From Raineyella fluvialis (lineage in GTDB: Bacteria; Actinomycetota; Actinomycetes; Propionibacteriales; Propionibacteriaceae), in the NCBI RefSeq assembly GCF_009646095.1, contig NZ_CP045725.1:2356001-2420000 (forward strand): a DNA stretch of 64,000 nt, given 5' to 3'. Below the pieces are notes generated by a model. That model searched no databases. It had not been told where the DNA came from and saw only the letters and a program-made list of their open reading frames with translations. How positions within the stretch are numbered: position 1 is the stretch's first letter; every line of letters starts with the position of its first letter. Positions 29,002-40,005 of this stretch are shown here, one piece after another. Made by a program: the position numbers and the translations under genes.

Positions 29002-29889
29002 TCAGCCCTCGTGGCCGGACCCGGCCGCCCGGCGCCCCAGGTCGGCGCACGTGTCCACGAAGACGGTGTCCAGCTGGGGTGGCTGGCCGTGTCCCATCCC
29101 CCACAGCACCCGCATCGTGCTGTGCGGGATGAGGCGGTGCAGGTCCTCCGCCTCGGAGAGCGGGATGACCTCGTCCTCGTCCCCGTGCAGGATCGCGGTG
29201 GGGACTCCCACCCGCCCGAGTTCGGTCGACCAGTCGGGGGTGGCGGCCATCGCCGCCTCCTGGCGGGCCTCGCCCTCGGGATCGTGGTCGCGGGCATACA
29301 GGCGGTGTCCGAGCCGGATCAGCGCGTTCGGATCGTACGGGTAGAGCGAGCCACCCAGCGGCAGGACGGCGTTGACGAAGTCCTCGACCCACTCGTCCTC
29401 CCCGGAAGACGTCGGCGTGGGAGCCGGTTGGGTCGTCCCGGTGGCTCGGCGGCTCCGCGGGCCCGTGTAGAACAGGCCCAGGGCCCCGACGAGCCCGGGA
29501 TGGCGCAGAGCGGCCAACTGGGCGACCATCCCGCCCATCGAGCGGCCGCAGATCGTCGCCGGCTCCCCTCCGAAGACCTCGATGAGTCCCGCGACGTCGT
29601 CCGCCATCGCCGTGAGGTCGTACTGCTGCCCGGGGAACTTCTGCGAGCGGCCGGCGTCGCGGTTGTCGACCCGCACCACCCGGAACCCCCGCCCGGCCAG
29701 CTCGACGCAGAACTCGCGGGACAGACTGATCAGCTGCGCACCGTGACCCTCCAGGTGGAGCTGCAGCGGGGCGTCCGGCGCGCCGAAGACCTGGAGGCAC
29801 AACCGGGTGCCGTTCATCGCCTCCACCACCGTGTCGATCCCCTCGGGGATGTCATGCACGGGCCCGTCCCATACCGGCAGTTGGTTCAT
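29002..29889 (-). CDS. Alpha/beta hydrolase
   Basis: A 295-residue alpha/beta hydrolase-fold protein. The nucleophile elbow ICGRSMGGMVAQ (G-x-S-x-G) lies near residue 115. VVRVDNRDAGRSQ is the usual oxyanion-region strand, ILHGDEDEVIPLSEAE carries the acid, and GMGHGQPP the catalytic histidine. RVDNRDAGRS with a later GHG is common in lysophospholipase-like and aclacinomycin-methylesterase-like proteins; the substrate is not known. It is divergent from the gene at 29932. Confidence 0.85.
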   Translation of the reverse strand: MNQLPVWDGPVHDIPEGIDTVVEAMNGTRLCLQVFGAPDAPLQLHLEGHGAQLISLSREFCVELAGRGFRVVRVDNRDAGRSQKFPGQQYDLTAMADDVAGLIEVFGGEPATICGRSMGGMVAQLAALRHPGLVGALGLFYTGPRSRRATGTTQPAPTPTSSGEDEWVEDFVNAVLPLGGSLYPYDPNALIRLGHRLYARDHDPEGEARQEAAMAATPDWSTELGRVGVPTAILHGDEDEVIPLSEAEDLHRLIPHSTMRVLWGMGHGQPPQLDTVFVDTCADLGRRAAGSGHEG

Positions 29890-29931
29890 GCGCTCACCGT
29901 AGTGCCGTGAGTGTCTGACCCGCTGTGCACA

Positions 29932-30558
29932 ATGGCGGGCGTGACGAACACTCTGACCCTGCGCCCGGCCGTCCGGACGGAGCGGCGCCCCGGCCGCTTC
30001 GGCGGACGCGACGTCGCGATCGCGCACTACGTGGCGCTGGTGGTCGACGGCACTCCGTTGGAGTCCGCGGTGGCCCACGGCGCCGGGCTCGTCACGCCGC
30101 TGCAGGCCTGGTGGCTGCTCCGCACGGGCCCCGTGCTGGAGGAGCTCGCCGGTGCCACCCAGGACCTGCGGCTGCCGGACGGGTTCGCCCCCGTCCGCTA
30201 CCTGGCTCGCGGTCGGGTGCCGCTGCTCGTCTGCCCGTACGACGACGACCTTGCCTGCGGCTGGTTGACCGCCGCGGTGGATGTCGGGGAGCGGGAGGCC
30301 ACCTGGTCGGACTTCCGCTGGGAGAACGGTGGGGTCGGGCCGGCGGAGCCGGTCCGCGGGCTGCCCGGCCGGCTGGTCTTCGAGCGCGACACCTACCTGG
30401 CCACCCTGCGACAGGCGCGGGACCTGGTCGCAGGGCTGCCGGAGGTCGACCCTGACGGGTCCTGGCGGGATGACGAACCGGTGCCGGGCGTTCCGGCCGG
30501 TCTGGAACGGGCCTGGGGGGTCTGGGCCCGATGGCGACACAGGGGGATCGAACGATGA
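29932..30558 (+). CDS. Hypothetical protein upstream of metallohydrolase-like gene
   Basis: A 208-residue protein without signal peptide or membrane helix. I do not recognise a family. Conserved-looking stretches are VAIAHYVALVVDGTPLESAV, PLQAWWLLRTGP and LLVCPYDDDLACGWLTAAVDVG, the last suggesting a beta-rich domain. ATG 29932 is chosen; GTG 29941 is possible and there is no clear ribosome binding site. Its stop overlaps the next start (ATGA), so the two genes probably act together. Confidence 0.65.
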   Translation: MAGVTNTLTLRPAVRTERRPGRFGGRDVAIAHYVALVVDGTPLESAVAHGAGLVTPLQAWWLLRTGPVLEELAGATQDLRLPDGFAPVRYLARGRVPLLVCPYDDDLACGWLTAAVDVGEREATWSDFRWENGGVGPAEPVRGLPGRLVFERDTYLATLRQARDLVAGLPEVDPDGSWRDDEPVPGVPAGLERAWGVWARWRHRGIER

Positions 30559-32012
30559 GCGCAGGTACCAGCGCGGGTTTCGAGGCGCTACGAAGGGACG
30601 TCCATGGTCCCGATCCGGCGGTCTGGGCCGAGGAGACCGAGGAGCTGTACGCCGCCGAGGACCGACTGATCCGCTGGGTGGAGGACCGCAGCGTACGACT
30701 CGACGGCACCACCTGGATCCCCGAGCAGGATCCACTCTTCCGTGACGTCAAGGAGGTGGCGCGCTTCTGTGAGGCGGCCTGCGACCGGCTCGGGGTGCCC
30801 CGGGTGGAGGTCCGTGCCCGCAAGGGGCCGACCAGGGCCGAGTATCGCTCGGAGCTGATGGAGATCGCCGTGCCGACGGCCGAGGTCGGCGGCGGATGGG
30901 CGCTGCGCGGGATCGTGGTGGTCCACGAGTTGGCCCACCACCTGGTCGTCGTCGGCGGGAAGCAGGAGGGCGGCCCGCACGGCGCGTCGTTCCGGCTGCG
31001 GATGATCCACGCGTTGGACCTGCTGGGCTTTCCCACCCAGTCGAAGCTGCTGGGTCTCGCCCTGGCGACCGACCACGAGGCGCCGGAGCAACTCGTGTGG
31101 CGCGAGCGGATCGCCGCCATCCTCCGCCAGGCGGAGGCGACGACGCACCGCGCGGAGGCGGAGACGTTCATGAGCCGGGCCCAGGAGCTGGCCACCCGGC
31201 ACGCCATCGACCTCGCCCTGCTCCAGGCCCACGATCTCGCGTCCGGAGGGGCGGCTGAGGCGGCCGAGCTGCCGGAGGAGACCGCCGTCGTCATCGGCCG
31301 GCCCGGTCAACGATGGCTGCGGCTCTACTGCACCCTCTTCATGGCGGTCGCCCGGGCCAACGACGTGGAGTTCCTGCTCGCCCGCGACTCCACCCGGATG
31401 TACGCCCACGGGATGCCCTCCGACATCGCGATGACGGTCGCCCTCTACGAGTCGCTACGCGCCCAGATGGTTGCCTCCGCGGCGCGGTGGATGGCCACCG
31501 GGGCGTGGAAGCACGAGACCACCGACCGCTGGGACGGCCGCCGGGTCGAGGAACAGCCGGTGCACTGGTCGACCGCGAAGACGTCCTTCTACGAGGGTTT
31601 CATCGTCTCGATCGGCGAGCGGCTGGCCGAGTCCCGGCGACGCACCGAGGAGGCCGCGACCCGGGCCACCCGGGCCGCCCGAACGGGGGCCGGCGCCGGG
31701 GCGTCCGGCGCCCGCGGCACCTCGGCGGGGGGACCGTCCGGGAGTGAGGTCCAGAGCACCGCCGTGGTCCTGGCCGCCAAGCGGGAACAGGTGCGGGCCT
31801 TCCACGAGCAGGTGTGCGATCGCTTGCGGCCGCGCCGGTGGCGGGGCAACGATCGCGGACCGTCGGGCTGGTCCGAGGCCGGGGCCCGAGCCGGGCGGGA
31901 GGCCGGGCGCCGCGCGGCTGTCGGGCGCGCGCGGGGGAGCTGTCTCGCTGAGGTACCGCGGCGGCGCACCGCACACTCGCGAAGATCGGCCTCGCCGACC
32001 CCCCGCCGTTAG
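30555..32012 (+). CDS. Putative metallohydrolase (TIGR04338-like) with DUF2786 domain
   Basis: The N-terminal half has the zinc-metallohydrolase-like motif [11 protein letters not shown] (HExxH) and resembles the TIGR04338 family. The middle ([37 protein letters not shown]) is a DUF2786 segment. ATG 30555 overlaps the upstream stop. The reading frame runs to 32012, but the last 20 residues look random. The G5 run at 31933-31937 is probably one base short, and with a sixth G the protein would end RARGELSR at a TGA near 31951. That end is inferred, so the C-terminus should be treated as uncertain. Confidence 0.78.
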   Translation: MSAGTSAGFEALRRDVHGPDPAVWAEETEELYAAEDRLIRWVEDRSVRLDGTTWIPEQDPLFRDVKEVARFCEAACDRLGVPRVEVRARKGPTRAEYRSELMEIAVPTAEVGGGWALRGIVVVHELAHHLVVVGGKQEGGPHGASFRLRMIHALDLLGFPTQSKLLGLALATDHEAPEQLVWRERIAAILRQAEATTHRAEAETFMSRAQELATRHAIDLALLQAHDLASGGAAEAAELPEETAVVIGRPGQRWLRLYCTLFMAVARANDVEFLLARDSTRMYAHGMPSDIAMTVALYESLRAQMVASAARWMATGAWKHETTDRWDGRRVEEQPVHWSTAKTSFYEGFIVSIGERLAESRRRTEEAATRATRAARTGAGAGASGARGTSAGGPSGSEVQSTAVVLAAKREQVRAFHEQVCDRLRPRRWRGNDRGPSGWSEAGARAGREAGRRAAVGRARGSCLAEVPRRRTAHSRRSASPTPRR

Positions 32013-32015
32013 GCT
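32010..32015 (+). promoter_or_regulatory. -10 element of leaderless DUF255 gene
   Basis: TAGGCT ends seven bases before ATG 32023, with no ribosome binding site between. Confidence 0.5.
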
Positions 32016-32022
32016 GGGCAGC

Positions 32023-33840
<1,818 letters not shown>

Positions 33841-33908
33841 GCCGACACGCCACGACGCCCAACCGGTATGACGCATCGCTGGTATTGAGGATCTACGAGG
33901 AGGACTCC

Positions 33909-36053
33909 ATGCAGGTCTGGCCGGGTCACAGTTATCCGCTCGGAGCGACGTACGACGGGGCCGGGGTCAATTTCGCCCTGTTCTCGCAGGTCGCCGAGCC
34001 GGGCAACGTCGAGTTGTGCCTCATCGACGACAAGGGCGAGGAGACCCGGATCCCGATGGCGGAGTCCGATGGCTTCGTCCATCACGTCTACATTCCCGGC
34101 ATCCAGCCCGGGCAGCTCTACGGCTACCGCGTGCACGGACCGTACGATCCGGCGCAGGGCAACCGGTGCAACCCCGGCAAACTGCTCCTGGATCCGTACG
34201 CGAAGGCGATCGTGGGCCAGATCGACGGGGACGAATCACTCTTCTCCTATCGCTTCGACGATCCCGAGGCGTTCAACGACGACGACTCGCTGGGCCATAC
34301 CATGCTGTCGGTGGTCGTCAACCCGTTCTTCGACTGGGGTAACGATCGCCACCCGAAGACCGAGTACCACGACTCCGTCATCTACGAGGCCCACGTCAAG
34401 GGCCTGACACAGACCCACCCCGACATCCCCGAGGAGATCCGCGGCACGTACGCCGCCATCGCCCACCCGGTGATGATCGACCACCTGACATCCCTCGGCG
34501 TCACGGCGATCGAGCTCATGCCGGTCCACCAGTTCGTCCAGGACCCCCATCTCAACGCCAAGGGCCTGTCCAACTACTGGGGCTACAACACCATCGGGTT
34601 CTTCGCCCCGCACAACGCCTACTCCGCGACCGGGCAGAACGGCCAGCAGGTCCAGGAGTTCAAGGCCATGGTGCGATCCCTGCACGAGGCGAACATCGAG
34701 GTCATCCTTGACGTCGTCTACAACCACACCGCCGAGGGCAACCACCTCGGTCCGACGCTGTGCTTCCGCGGCATCGACAACAAGAACTACTACCGCCTCG
34801 TCGACGACGACATGGCGTACTACTTCGACACCACGGGCACCGGCAACAGTCTGCTGATGCGTCAGCCGCACGTCTTGCAGCTGATCATGGACTCGCTGCG
34901 TTACTGGGTCACCGAGATGCATGTGGACGGGTTCCGCTTCGATCTGGCCTCGTCGCTGGCGAGGCAGTTCCACGAGGTCTCGCGCCTGTCCGCCTTCTTC
35001 GACCTGGTCCAGCAGGACCCGATCGTCAGCCAGGTGAAGCTGATCGCCGAGCCCTGGGACGTCGGCGACGGCGGCTACCAGGTGGGCAACTTCCCACCCC
35101 TGTGGACCGAGTGGAACGGTAAGTACCGCGACACTGTCCGGGACTTCTGGCGCGGCGAACCGGCGACCCTGGCGGAGTTCGCCTCACGGATCACCGGCTC
35201 CTCCGACCTCTACGAGCACTCGGGTCGCAAGCCGATCGCCTCGATCAACTTCGTCGTCGCCCATGACGGCTTCACCCTGCGCGACCTGGTGTCGTACAAC
35301 GAGAAGCACAACGAGGCCAACGGCGAGGGGGGAGCCGATGGCGAGAGCCACAACCGGTCCTGGAACTGCGGCGCCGAGGGTGAGACCGATGACGCCGCCA
35401 TCATCGCCCTGCGCGCTCGCCAGGAACGCAACTTCCTGACGACCCTGCTGCTGTCCCAGGGGGTGCCGATGATCGCCCATGGGGACGAACTGGGCCGCAC
35501 CCAGGGCGGCAACAACAACGTCTACTGCCAGGACAACGAGACGGCCTGGGTCGACTGGTCGCTCGGGGACACCCAGAAGGAGTTGTTGACCTTCGCACGG
35601 CGGGTGGTCGCCCTGCGACGCGACCACGTGGTCTTCCACCGGCGCCGATTCCTCGGCGGGGGCGACGGCCGCGTGGCGGAGGGTGCGCTCGGCGAGATCG
35701 CCTGGTACCAGCCGACCGGAGAACACATGGCCGACGAGGACTGGGTGAAGGCGCACGCCCGGTCGGTGATGGTCTTCCTCAACGGGGAAGCCATTGCGGA
35801 GCCGGACACCCGCGGCGAGAAGGTGGTGGACGACTCGTTCCTCGTCGCGTTCAACGCCCACGACGACAAGATCGCCTTCACGCTGCCGGAGGGGCATCGT
35901 GAAGGCTGGGTGATGGAGCTCGACACCGGTCGCGACCGGACCGGGCTGGCGGTGTCGGTCGATGACCTGCCGACGATGGTCCCCGGCGACGAGTTCAGCG
36001 TCGCGGCGCGGTCCGTGGTGGTGCTCCGCCGGCCTCGGGACGCCGCGGCGTAG
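33909..36053 (+). CDS. glgX: Glycogen debranching enzyme GlgX
   Basis: A 714-residue GH13 isoamylase-type enzyme that hydrolyses alpha-1,6 branches of phosphorylase-trimmed glycogen. The N-terminal CBM48 starts PGHSYPLGATYDGAGVNFALFS. GH13 regions are visible as DVVYNHTAEG, VDGFRFDLASSL (nucleophile Asp), IAEPWDVGDGGYQVG (general acid Glu) and NFVVAHDGFTLRDLVSYN. ATG 33909 has GAGGAGG at 33897-33903. A perfect 18-bp hairpin follows. Confidence 0.95.
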   Translation: MQVWPGHSYPLGATYDGAGVNFALFSQVAEPGNVELCLIDDKGEETRIPMAESDGFVHHVYIPGIQPGQLYGYRVHGPYDPAQGNRCNPGKLLLDPYAKAIVGQIDGDESLFSYRFDDPEAFNDDDSLGHTMLSVVVNPFFDWGNDRHPKTEYHDSVIYEAHVKGLTQTHPDIPEEIRGTYAAIAHPVMIDHLTSLGVTAIELMPVHQFVQDPHLNAKGLSNYWGYNTIGFFAPHNAYSATGQNGQQVQEFKAMVRSLHEANIEVILDVVYNHTAEGNHLGPTLCFRGIDNKNYYRLVDDDMAYYFDTTGTGNSLLMRQPHVLQLIMDSLRYWVTEMHVDGFRFDLASSLARQFHEVSRLSAFFDLVQQDPIVSQVKLIAEPWDVGDGGYQVGNFPPLWTEWNGKYRDTVRDFWRGEPATLAEFASRITGSSDLYEHSGRKPIASINFVVAHDGFTLRDLVSYNEKHNEANGEGGADGESHNRSWNCGAEGETDDAAIIALRARQERNFLTTLLLSQGVPMIAHGDELGRTQGGNNNVYCQDNETAWVDWSLGDTQKELLTFARRVVALRRDHVVFHRRRFLGGGDGRVAEGALGEIAWYQPTGEHMADEDWVKAHARSVMVFLNGEAIAEPDTRGEKVVDDSFLVAFNAHDDKIAFTLPEGHREGWVMELDTGRDRTGLAVSVDDLPTMVPGDEFSVAARSVVVLRRPRDAAA

Positions 36054-36077
36054 GCCGGCCACGCCGGATCGAGACCG

Positions 36078-36119
36078 CACGATCGCCCGCCCCGGGCCAT
36101 ACCGGGGCGGGCGATCGTG
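36078..36119. terminator. Bidirectional terminator after glgX
   Basis: A perfect 18-bp stem, CACGATCGCCCGCCCCGG (36078-36095) with CCGGGGCGGGCGATCGTG (36102-36119), closes a six-base loop between convergent genes. Confidence 0.82.
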
Positions 36120-36146
36120 GTCGCGGCGGTGACCAGTGCCGTGGCG

Positions 36147-36578
36147 TCAGAAGCTGACGCCGCACTGCGCGTAGCTGCCGAAGATCTGGGCGCCGTACGC
36201 GTCGAAGGCGTGGTCGACACCCTTGCCGTTGGTCATCAGGGCGTCGTTGGGGTTGTGGGCGGCCAGGACGCCATCCTGCCCGGTGACCCCCTTCACGTGG
36301 ATCGTGAAGGACGACGGGGCGCCGGTCGCCGCGTACGCGGACTTGATGCAGTTGGCCTGGGTCTGGGTGATGCGTCCGGCGGTCACGTCGCCCTGGATGG
36401 CGTCGGCCACCACCAGGGTGTACCAGGCCTGTGAGTTGGAGCCGGCCATGGCATTGCCCTGGGCGGAGCGGCTGGCGATGTAGCACTCATGGGCCGATGC
36501 GACGCTCGTCGTGGCCACAGCGAGGCCGACGGCGATGACGGCGGCGCCCCCGGCACGGCGGATCAGGTTGGTGAACAT
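36147..36578 (-). CDS. Secreted protein of unknown function (HECYIASRS motif)
   Basis: A 143-residue exported protein. The signal peptide FTNLIRRAGGAAVIAVGLAVATTSVASA ends at a typical AxA site. The mature part begins HECYIASRSAQGNAMAGSNSQAW and ends FGSYAQCGVSF. It has three cysteines and is rich in Gln, Asn and small residues. I do not recognise a named family. AAGGGGG before ATG 36578 supports that start over the in-frame one upstream. Confidence 0.75.
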   Translation of the reverse strand: MFTNLIRRAGGAAVIAVGLAVATTSVASAHECYIASRSAQGNAMAGSNSQAWYTLVVADAIQGDVTAGRITQTQANCIKSAYAATGAPSSFTIHVKGVTGQDGVLAAHNPNDALMTNGKGVDHAFDAYGAQIFGSYAQCGVSF

Positions 36579-36691
36579 GGATGAAACCCCCTTCGCAGGA
36601 GCGGCCTCGGCCACCATGGCCGGGCATCCCGCGCCTGAGGAGAATCTTAGAGACTTAGGTCACACTATGTAACCCACATCACATGAAGTGA

Positions 36692-37366
36692 TCAGATGCC
36701 CGCGATCGCCAGACCGATGGCGACGGCGTGGCAGATGGCGGCGACGGCCGTGGCTGTGTGGAAGATCTCGTGATAGCCGAACCAGGCCGGGCTCGGGTCG
36801 GGGCGCTTGCGGGCATAGACCACGGCGCCCGCGGTGTAGACGAGGCCACCGGCGAGCATCAGGATGACGACGCCGGGCCCGCCGACCCGCCAGAAGGCCG
36901 GCAGCCACCACATGGCCGTCCAGCCCATGGCGACGTACAGGAACGTGTAGAGCCATCGGGGAGCGGTCAGCCAGAACACGCGGAACAGCACCCCGCACAC
37001 GGCCGTCCCCCAGACCACGGACAGTAGGGTCAGGCGATCGGCTCCGTGCAGCATGGCCACCCCCAGTGGGGTGTAGGTGCCGGCGATGAAGACGAAGATG
37101 TTCGAATGGTCCAGCCGCCGCAAGAGTGTCGTGGCGCCCGGTCCCCAGTAGAACCGGTGGTACAGCGCCGAGCATCCGAACAACTCCAGGGCCGAGACCG
37201 TGTAGACGACCACCGCGGCCCGCAGGCCCGCGGTGGGTGTCCAGATCAGCAGGCCGAAGCCGATCAGGAGCATCACCGGGGCCATCACCGCGTGGATCCA
37301 GCCGCGGAACCGCGGCTTCACCGGGCCGGCGAAGTCGTCGGGTCGGGTCAGTCGTGGGCCGGGCAT
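36692..37366 (-). CDS. Hemolysin III family membrane protein
   Basis: A 224-residue protein with seven membrane helices, of the PAQR/hemolysin III family. Metal-site residues typical of this fold are visible in SALYHRFYW, LDHSNIFVFIAGTYTP and YHEIFHTATAVAAICHAVAI. Such proteins may be metal-dependent lipid hydrolases; haemolytic activity is not implied. GAGGAG lies six bases before ATG 37366. It is divergent from the cis-prenyltransferase gene, as in mycobacteria. Confidence 0.88.
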   Translation of the reverse strand: MPGPRLTRPDDFAGPVKPRFRGWIHAVMAPVMLLIGFGLLIWTPTAGLRAAVVVYTVSALELFGCSALYHRFYWGPGATTLLRRLDHSNIFVFIAGTYTPLGVAMLHGADRLTLLSVVWGTAVCGVLFRVFWLTAPRWLYTFLYVAMGWTAMWWLPAFWRVGGPGVVILMLAGGLVYTAGAVVYARKRPDPSPAWFGYHEIFHTATAVAAICHAVAIGLAIAGI

Positions 37367-37464
37367 CAGGTCTCCTCGGGGCTACGAGTCCGTAAGCTAC
37401 GGATGCGTAAGTTACTGTAGCGGACTCGGAGCCGACGCCCGGCGGACGACCCGACGGACGTCGT

Positions 37465-37470
37465 TAGTCT
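37465..37470 (+). promoter_or_regulatory. -10 element of leaderless cis-prenyltransferase gene
   Basis: TAGTCT ends six bases before ATG 37477, with no ribosome binding site between. Confidence 0.5.
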
Positions 37471-37476
37471 TGACCC

Positions 37477-38286
37477 ATGTCCCGACTCGACAGCCTCCGT
37501 GAGCTCGTCGATCGACTGCACCCTGCCACGCTCCTGTACTCGACCTATGAGCACCGGTTGACAGCGGAGCTCGATCCCGCGGCCCTTCCCCAACACGTCG
37601 CCGTCCTGGCTGACGGCAACCGGCGATGGGCCCGGGCGAACGCCCCGGGGCAGCCGTTGGTGGCCGGGTATCGTGCCGGCGCCGACAAGCTCAAGGACTT
37701 CGTCGAGTGGTGCGACGAGATCGGGATCCCCGTCGTCACCCTGTGGGTGCTGTCCACCGACAACCTCCGCCGAGCGGCCGCCGAGGAGCTCGCGCCGTTG
37801 CTGGAGGTGATCGCCGATCTGGTGGAGAACCTGGCCGCCACGGGGCGCTGGCGCGTCCAGCCGGTCGGGGCGCTGGACCTGCTGCCGGTCGCGGTGGCCG
37901 GGCGCCTGCGAGCCGCCGAGCGGGCGACGGCCGAGTCGGACGGGATGCACATCAATGTCGCGGTCTCCTACGGGGGCCGTCACGAGTTGCGCGACGCCGT
38001 CCGTGACCTCTTGCGGGAGAAGGCCGAAGAGGGTCGCACGATCCGCGAGGTCGCCGAGACCTTGGACATCGACGAGATCGGGGAGCACCTCTACACGGCT
38101 GGTCAGCCGGATCCCGACCTGATCATCCGCACCTCTGGGGAACAGCGGCTGTCCGGCTTCCTGATGTGGCAGTCGGCGCACAGCGAGTTCTACTTCTGCG
38201 AGGCTTTGTGGCCAGATTTCCGCAAGGTGGACTTCATCCGGGCTCTGCGGGCCTACGCCCAGCGGGAACGCCGTTACGGGCGCTGA
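37477..38286 (+). CDS. (Z)-isoprenyl diphosphate synthase (UppS family, short-chain type)
   Basis: A 269-residue cis-prenyltransferase. VAVLADGNRRWAR holds the catalytic aspartate D46; the more usual motif is MDGNGRWA. PDLIIRTSGEQRLSGFLMWQS and SEFYFCEALWPDF are the C-terminal signatures. DGNRRWAR and pairing with a hemolysin III gene match M. tuberculosis Rv1086, a Z,E-farnesyl diphosphate synthase. So it may make the short primer for decaprenyl phosphate rather than the full carrier lipid; that specificity is inference. Confidence 0.88.
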   Translation: MSRLDSLRELVDRLHPATLLYSTYEHRLTAELDPAALPQHVAVLADGNRRWARANAPGQPLVAGYRAGADKLKDFVEWCDEIGIPVVTLWVLSTDNLRRAAAEELAPLLEVIADLVENLAATGRWRVQPVGALDLLPVAVAGRLRAAERATAESDGMHINVAVSYGGRHELRDAVRDLLREKAEEGRTIREVAETLDIDEIGEHLYTAGQPDPDLIIRTSGEQRLSGFLMWQSAHSEFYFCEALWPDFRKVDFIRALRAYAQRERRYGR

Positions 38287-38614
38287 CCGCTGGCCACTGA
38301 TCTTGGTCGGACCTCGTTCCGATCCGAGGCATGTCAACCCGGACCCGGCAACGGCCGGGTGTCCGCTTCGTGAGCCGGGTGTTAACGCCGGATGAAATTG
38401 TGGGCGACGCTCCGGCTGGGTCCCGCATGCGTTTGTCGGCTGTGGCTAGGTTGTTCATACGGGTGGAGGGGAAGCCATCCGTACGGAAGGAACATTGATG
38501 ACCCCTTGTGGACCATCGATGCGGGACCTTTCCGAAGGCACCGCCGCATTCCGGCCATCCACGTAGCTGCATGGCCGGTGTCGATGACGCGCGGCCGTGC
38601 CGGAAGGAAGCATC
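38287..38614 (+). other. 328-base intergenic region with structured phoH2 leader
   Basis: No gene is visible. A hairpin at 38340-38365 (CGGAC-CCGGC with GCCGG-GT-GTCCG) may terminate the prenyltransferase transcript. A possible -10 TAGGTT lies at 38447-38452. The remaining stretch is hairpin-rich and is described separately. Confidence 0.6.
38460..38578 (+). ncRNA. Candidate structured 5' leader of phoH2
   Basis: Three consecutive stem-loops can be drawn. The first is CGGGTGG (38460-38466) with CCATCCG (38475-38481), seven pairs. The second is two-tiered: CGGAAGG (38484-38490) with CCTTTCCG (38527-38534), capped by CATTGATG (38493-38500) with CATCGATG (38514-38521). The third is CCGGCCAT (38551-38558) with ATGGCCGG (38571-38578). 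The phoH2 ribosome binding site follows at 38602. I could not match it to a riboswitch class I know. Confidence 0.45.
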
Positions 38615-39925
38615 GTGCAGGAGACCAGATCTGCCGGGCGTCGTACGTATGTGATCGACACCTCGGTTCTGCTCAGTGATCCGCGTGCCCTCTCCCGGTT
38701 CGAGGAGCACAACGTCGTCGTGCCGATCGTGGTGATCACGGAGTTGGAGGCCAAACGCCATCATCCCGAGCTGGGGTACTTCGCCCGCAGTGCCCTGCGC
38801 TTCCTGGACGACCTGCGCGTGCTCCACGGCCATCTCAACGCCCCGGTCGCCATCAATGACCAGGGTGGGACGCTGCACGTCGAGCTCAACCACACCGACC
38901 CCGCGCGTCTGCCGGTCGGCTTCCGGCTGGGGGACAACGACTCCCGGATCCTCGCCGTCGCGATGAACTACCAGGCCGAGGGAGCGGACGTGACCCTGGT
39001 CTCGAAGGACCTACCGCTACGGGTGAAGGCCTCGGCCGTCGGCCTGGAAGCGGACGAGTACCGCAACGAACTCGTCACCGACACCGGCTGGACCGGCATG
39101 CAGGAGATCGAGGTGGCCCCCGGGGAGTTGTCACGGCTCTACGAGGAGGGGGTGATCGATCTCGAGGTCGCCCGGGACCTGCCGTGCCACACCGGCCTGG
39201 TCCTGCTCGGTGGCGGATCGACAGCACTCGGCCGGGTGACCCCGGGCAAGCAGGTGCGGCTGGTTCGCCCCGAGATTCAGGCGTTCGGCATCCACGGTCG
39301 CTCCGCCGAGCAGAAGATCGCCCTCGACCTGCTGCTCGATCCGAGCGTCGGGATCGTGTCCCTCGGCGGACGGGCCGGCACCGGCAAGTCCGCCCTGGCG
39401 CTCTGCGCCGGGCTGGAGGCCGTCTTGGAGCGTGAACAGCATGAGAAGGTGATCGTCTTCCGGCCGCTCTACGCCGTGGGTGGTCAGGAGTTGGGCTACC
39501 TGCCGGGCAGTGAAGGGGAGAAGATGGCGCCGTGGGCCCAGGCGGTCTTCGACACGCTCGGGGCAGTCGCCCATCGCCACGTCATCGATGAGGTGCTCGA
39601 GCGGGGTCTCCTCGAGGTGCTGCCGCTGACCCACATCCGCGGCCGCTCGCTCCACGATGCCTTCGTGATCGTCGACGAGGCCCAGTCGCTGGAGCGCAAC
39701 GTGCTGCTCACCGTACTGAGCAGAGTCGGCCAGAACTCGCGCGTCGTCCTCACCCATGACGTCGCCCAGCGCGACAACCTTCGGGTCGGGCGCCACGACG
39801 GCGTCGTGGCAGTGGTCGAGAAGCTCAAGGGCCACCCGCTCTTCGCCCATGTGAAGCTGAACCGCTCCGAACGGTCGCCGATCGCCGCCCTGGTCACCGA
39901 GATGCTGGAGGATCCCATCCTCTGA
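38615..39925 (+). CDS. PIN domain-PhoH family ATPase (PhoH2)
   Basis: A 436-residue fusion of a PIN ribonuclease domain (residues about 1-145; [12 protein letters not shown] with acidic residues also in ITELEAK and GDNDSRI) and a PhoH helicase-like ATPase (Walker [14 protein letters not shown] at about 252-260, Walker [11 protein letters not shown]). Mycobacterial PhoH2 is an RNA helicase and RNase. GTG 38615 is preferred over GTG 38597 because GGAAGGA at 38602-38608 is ideally spaced. The leader upstream looks structured, which suggests post-transcriptional control. Confidence 0.92.
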   Translation: MQETRSAGRRTYVIDTSVLLSDPRALSRFEEHNVVVPIVVITELEAKRHHPELGYFARSALRFLDDLRVLHGHLNAPVAINDQGGTLHVELNHTDPARLPVGFRLGDNDSRILAVAMNYQAEGADVTLVSKDLPLRVKASAVGLEADEYRNELVTDTGWTGMQEIEVAPGELSRLYEEGVIDLEVARDLPCHTGLVLLGGGSTALGRVTPGKQVRLVRPEIQAFGIHGRSAEQKIALDLLLDPSVGIVSLGGRAGTGKSALALCAGLEAVLEREQHEKVIVFRPLYAVGGQELGYLPGSEGEKMAPWAQAVFDTLGAVAHRHVIDEVLERGLLEVLPLTHIRGRSLHDAFVIVDEAQSLERNVLLTVLSRVGQNSRVVLTHDVAQRDNLRVGRHDGVVAVVEKLKGHPLFAHVKLNRSERSPIAALVTEMLEDPIL

Positions 39926-40005
39926 GGTCACGAGCGGGGGTCATGGTGCGGCACGAAACGGCCTCGATTTGATAACGGTTCGGTAAATATCACAGTATGG
40001 TCACG

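Noticed and set aside
38460-38578. c-di-AMP (ydaO) riboswitch before phoH2
   Set aside because: The conserved ydaO core sequences are not present; only the hairpin content is suggestive.
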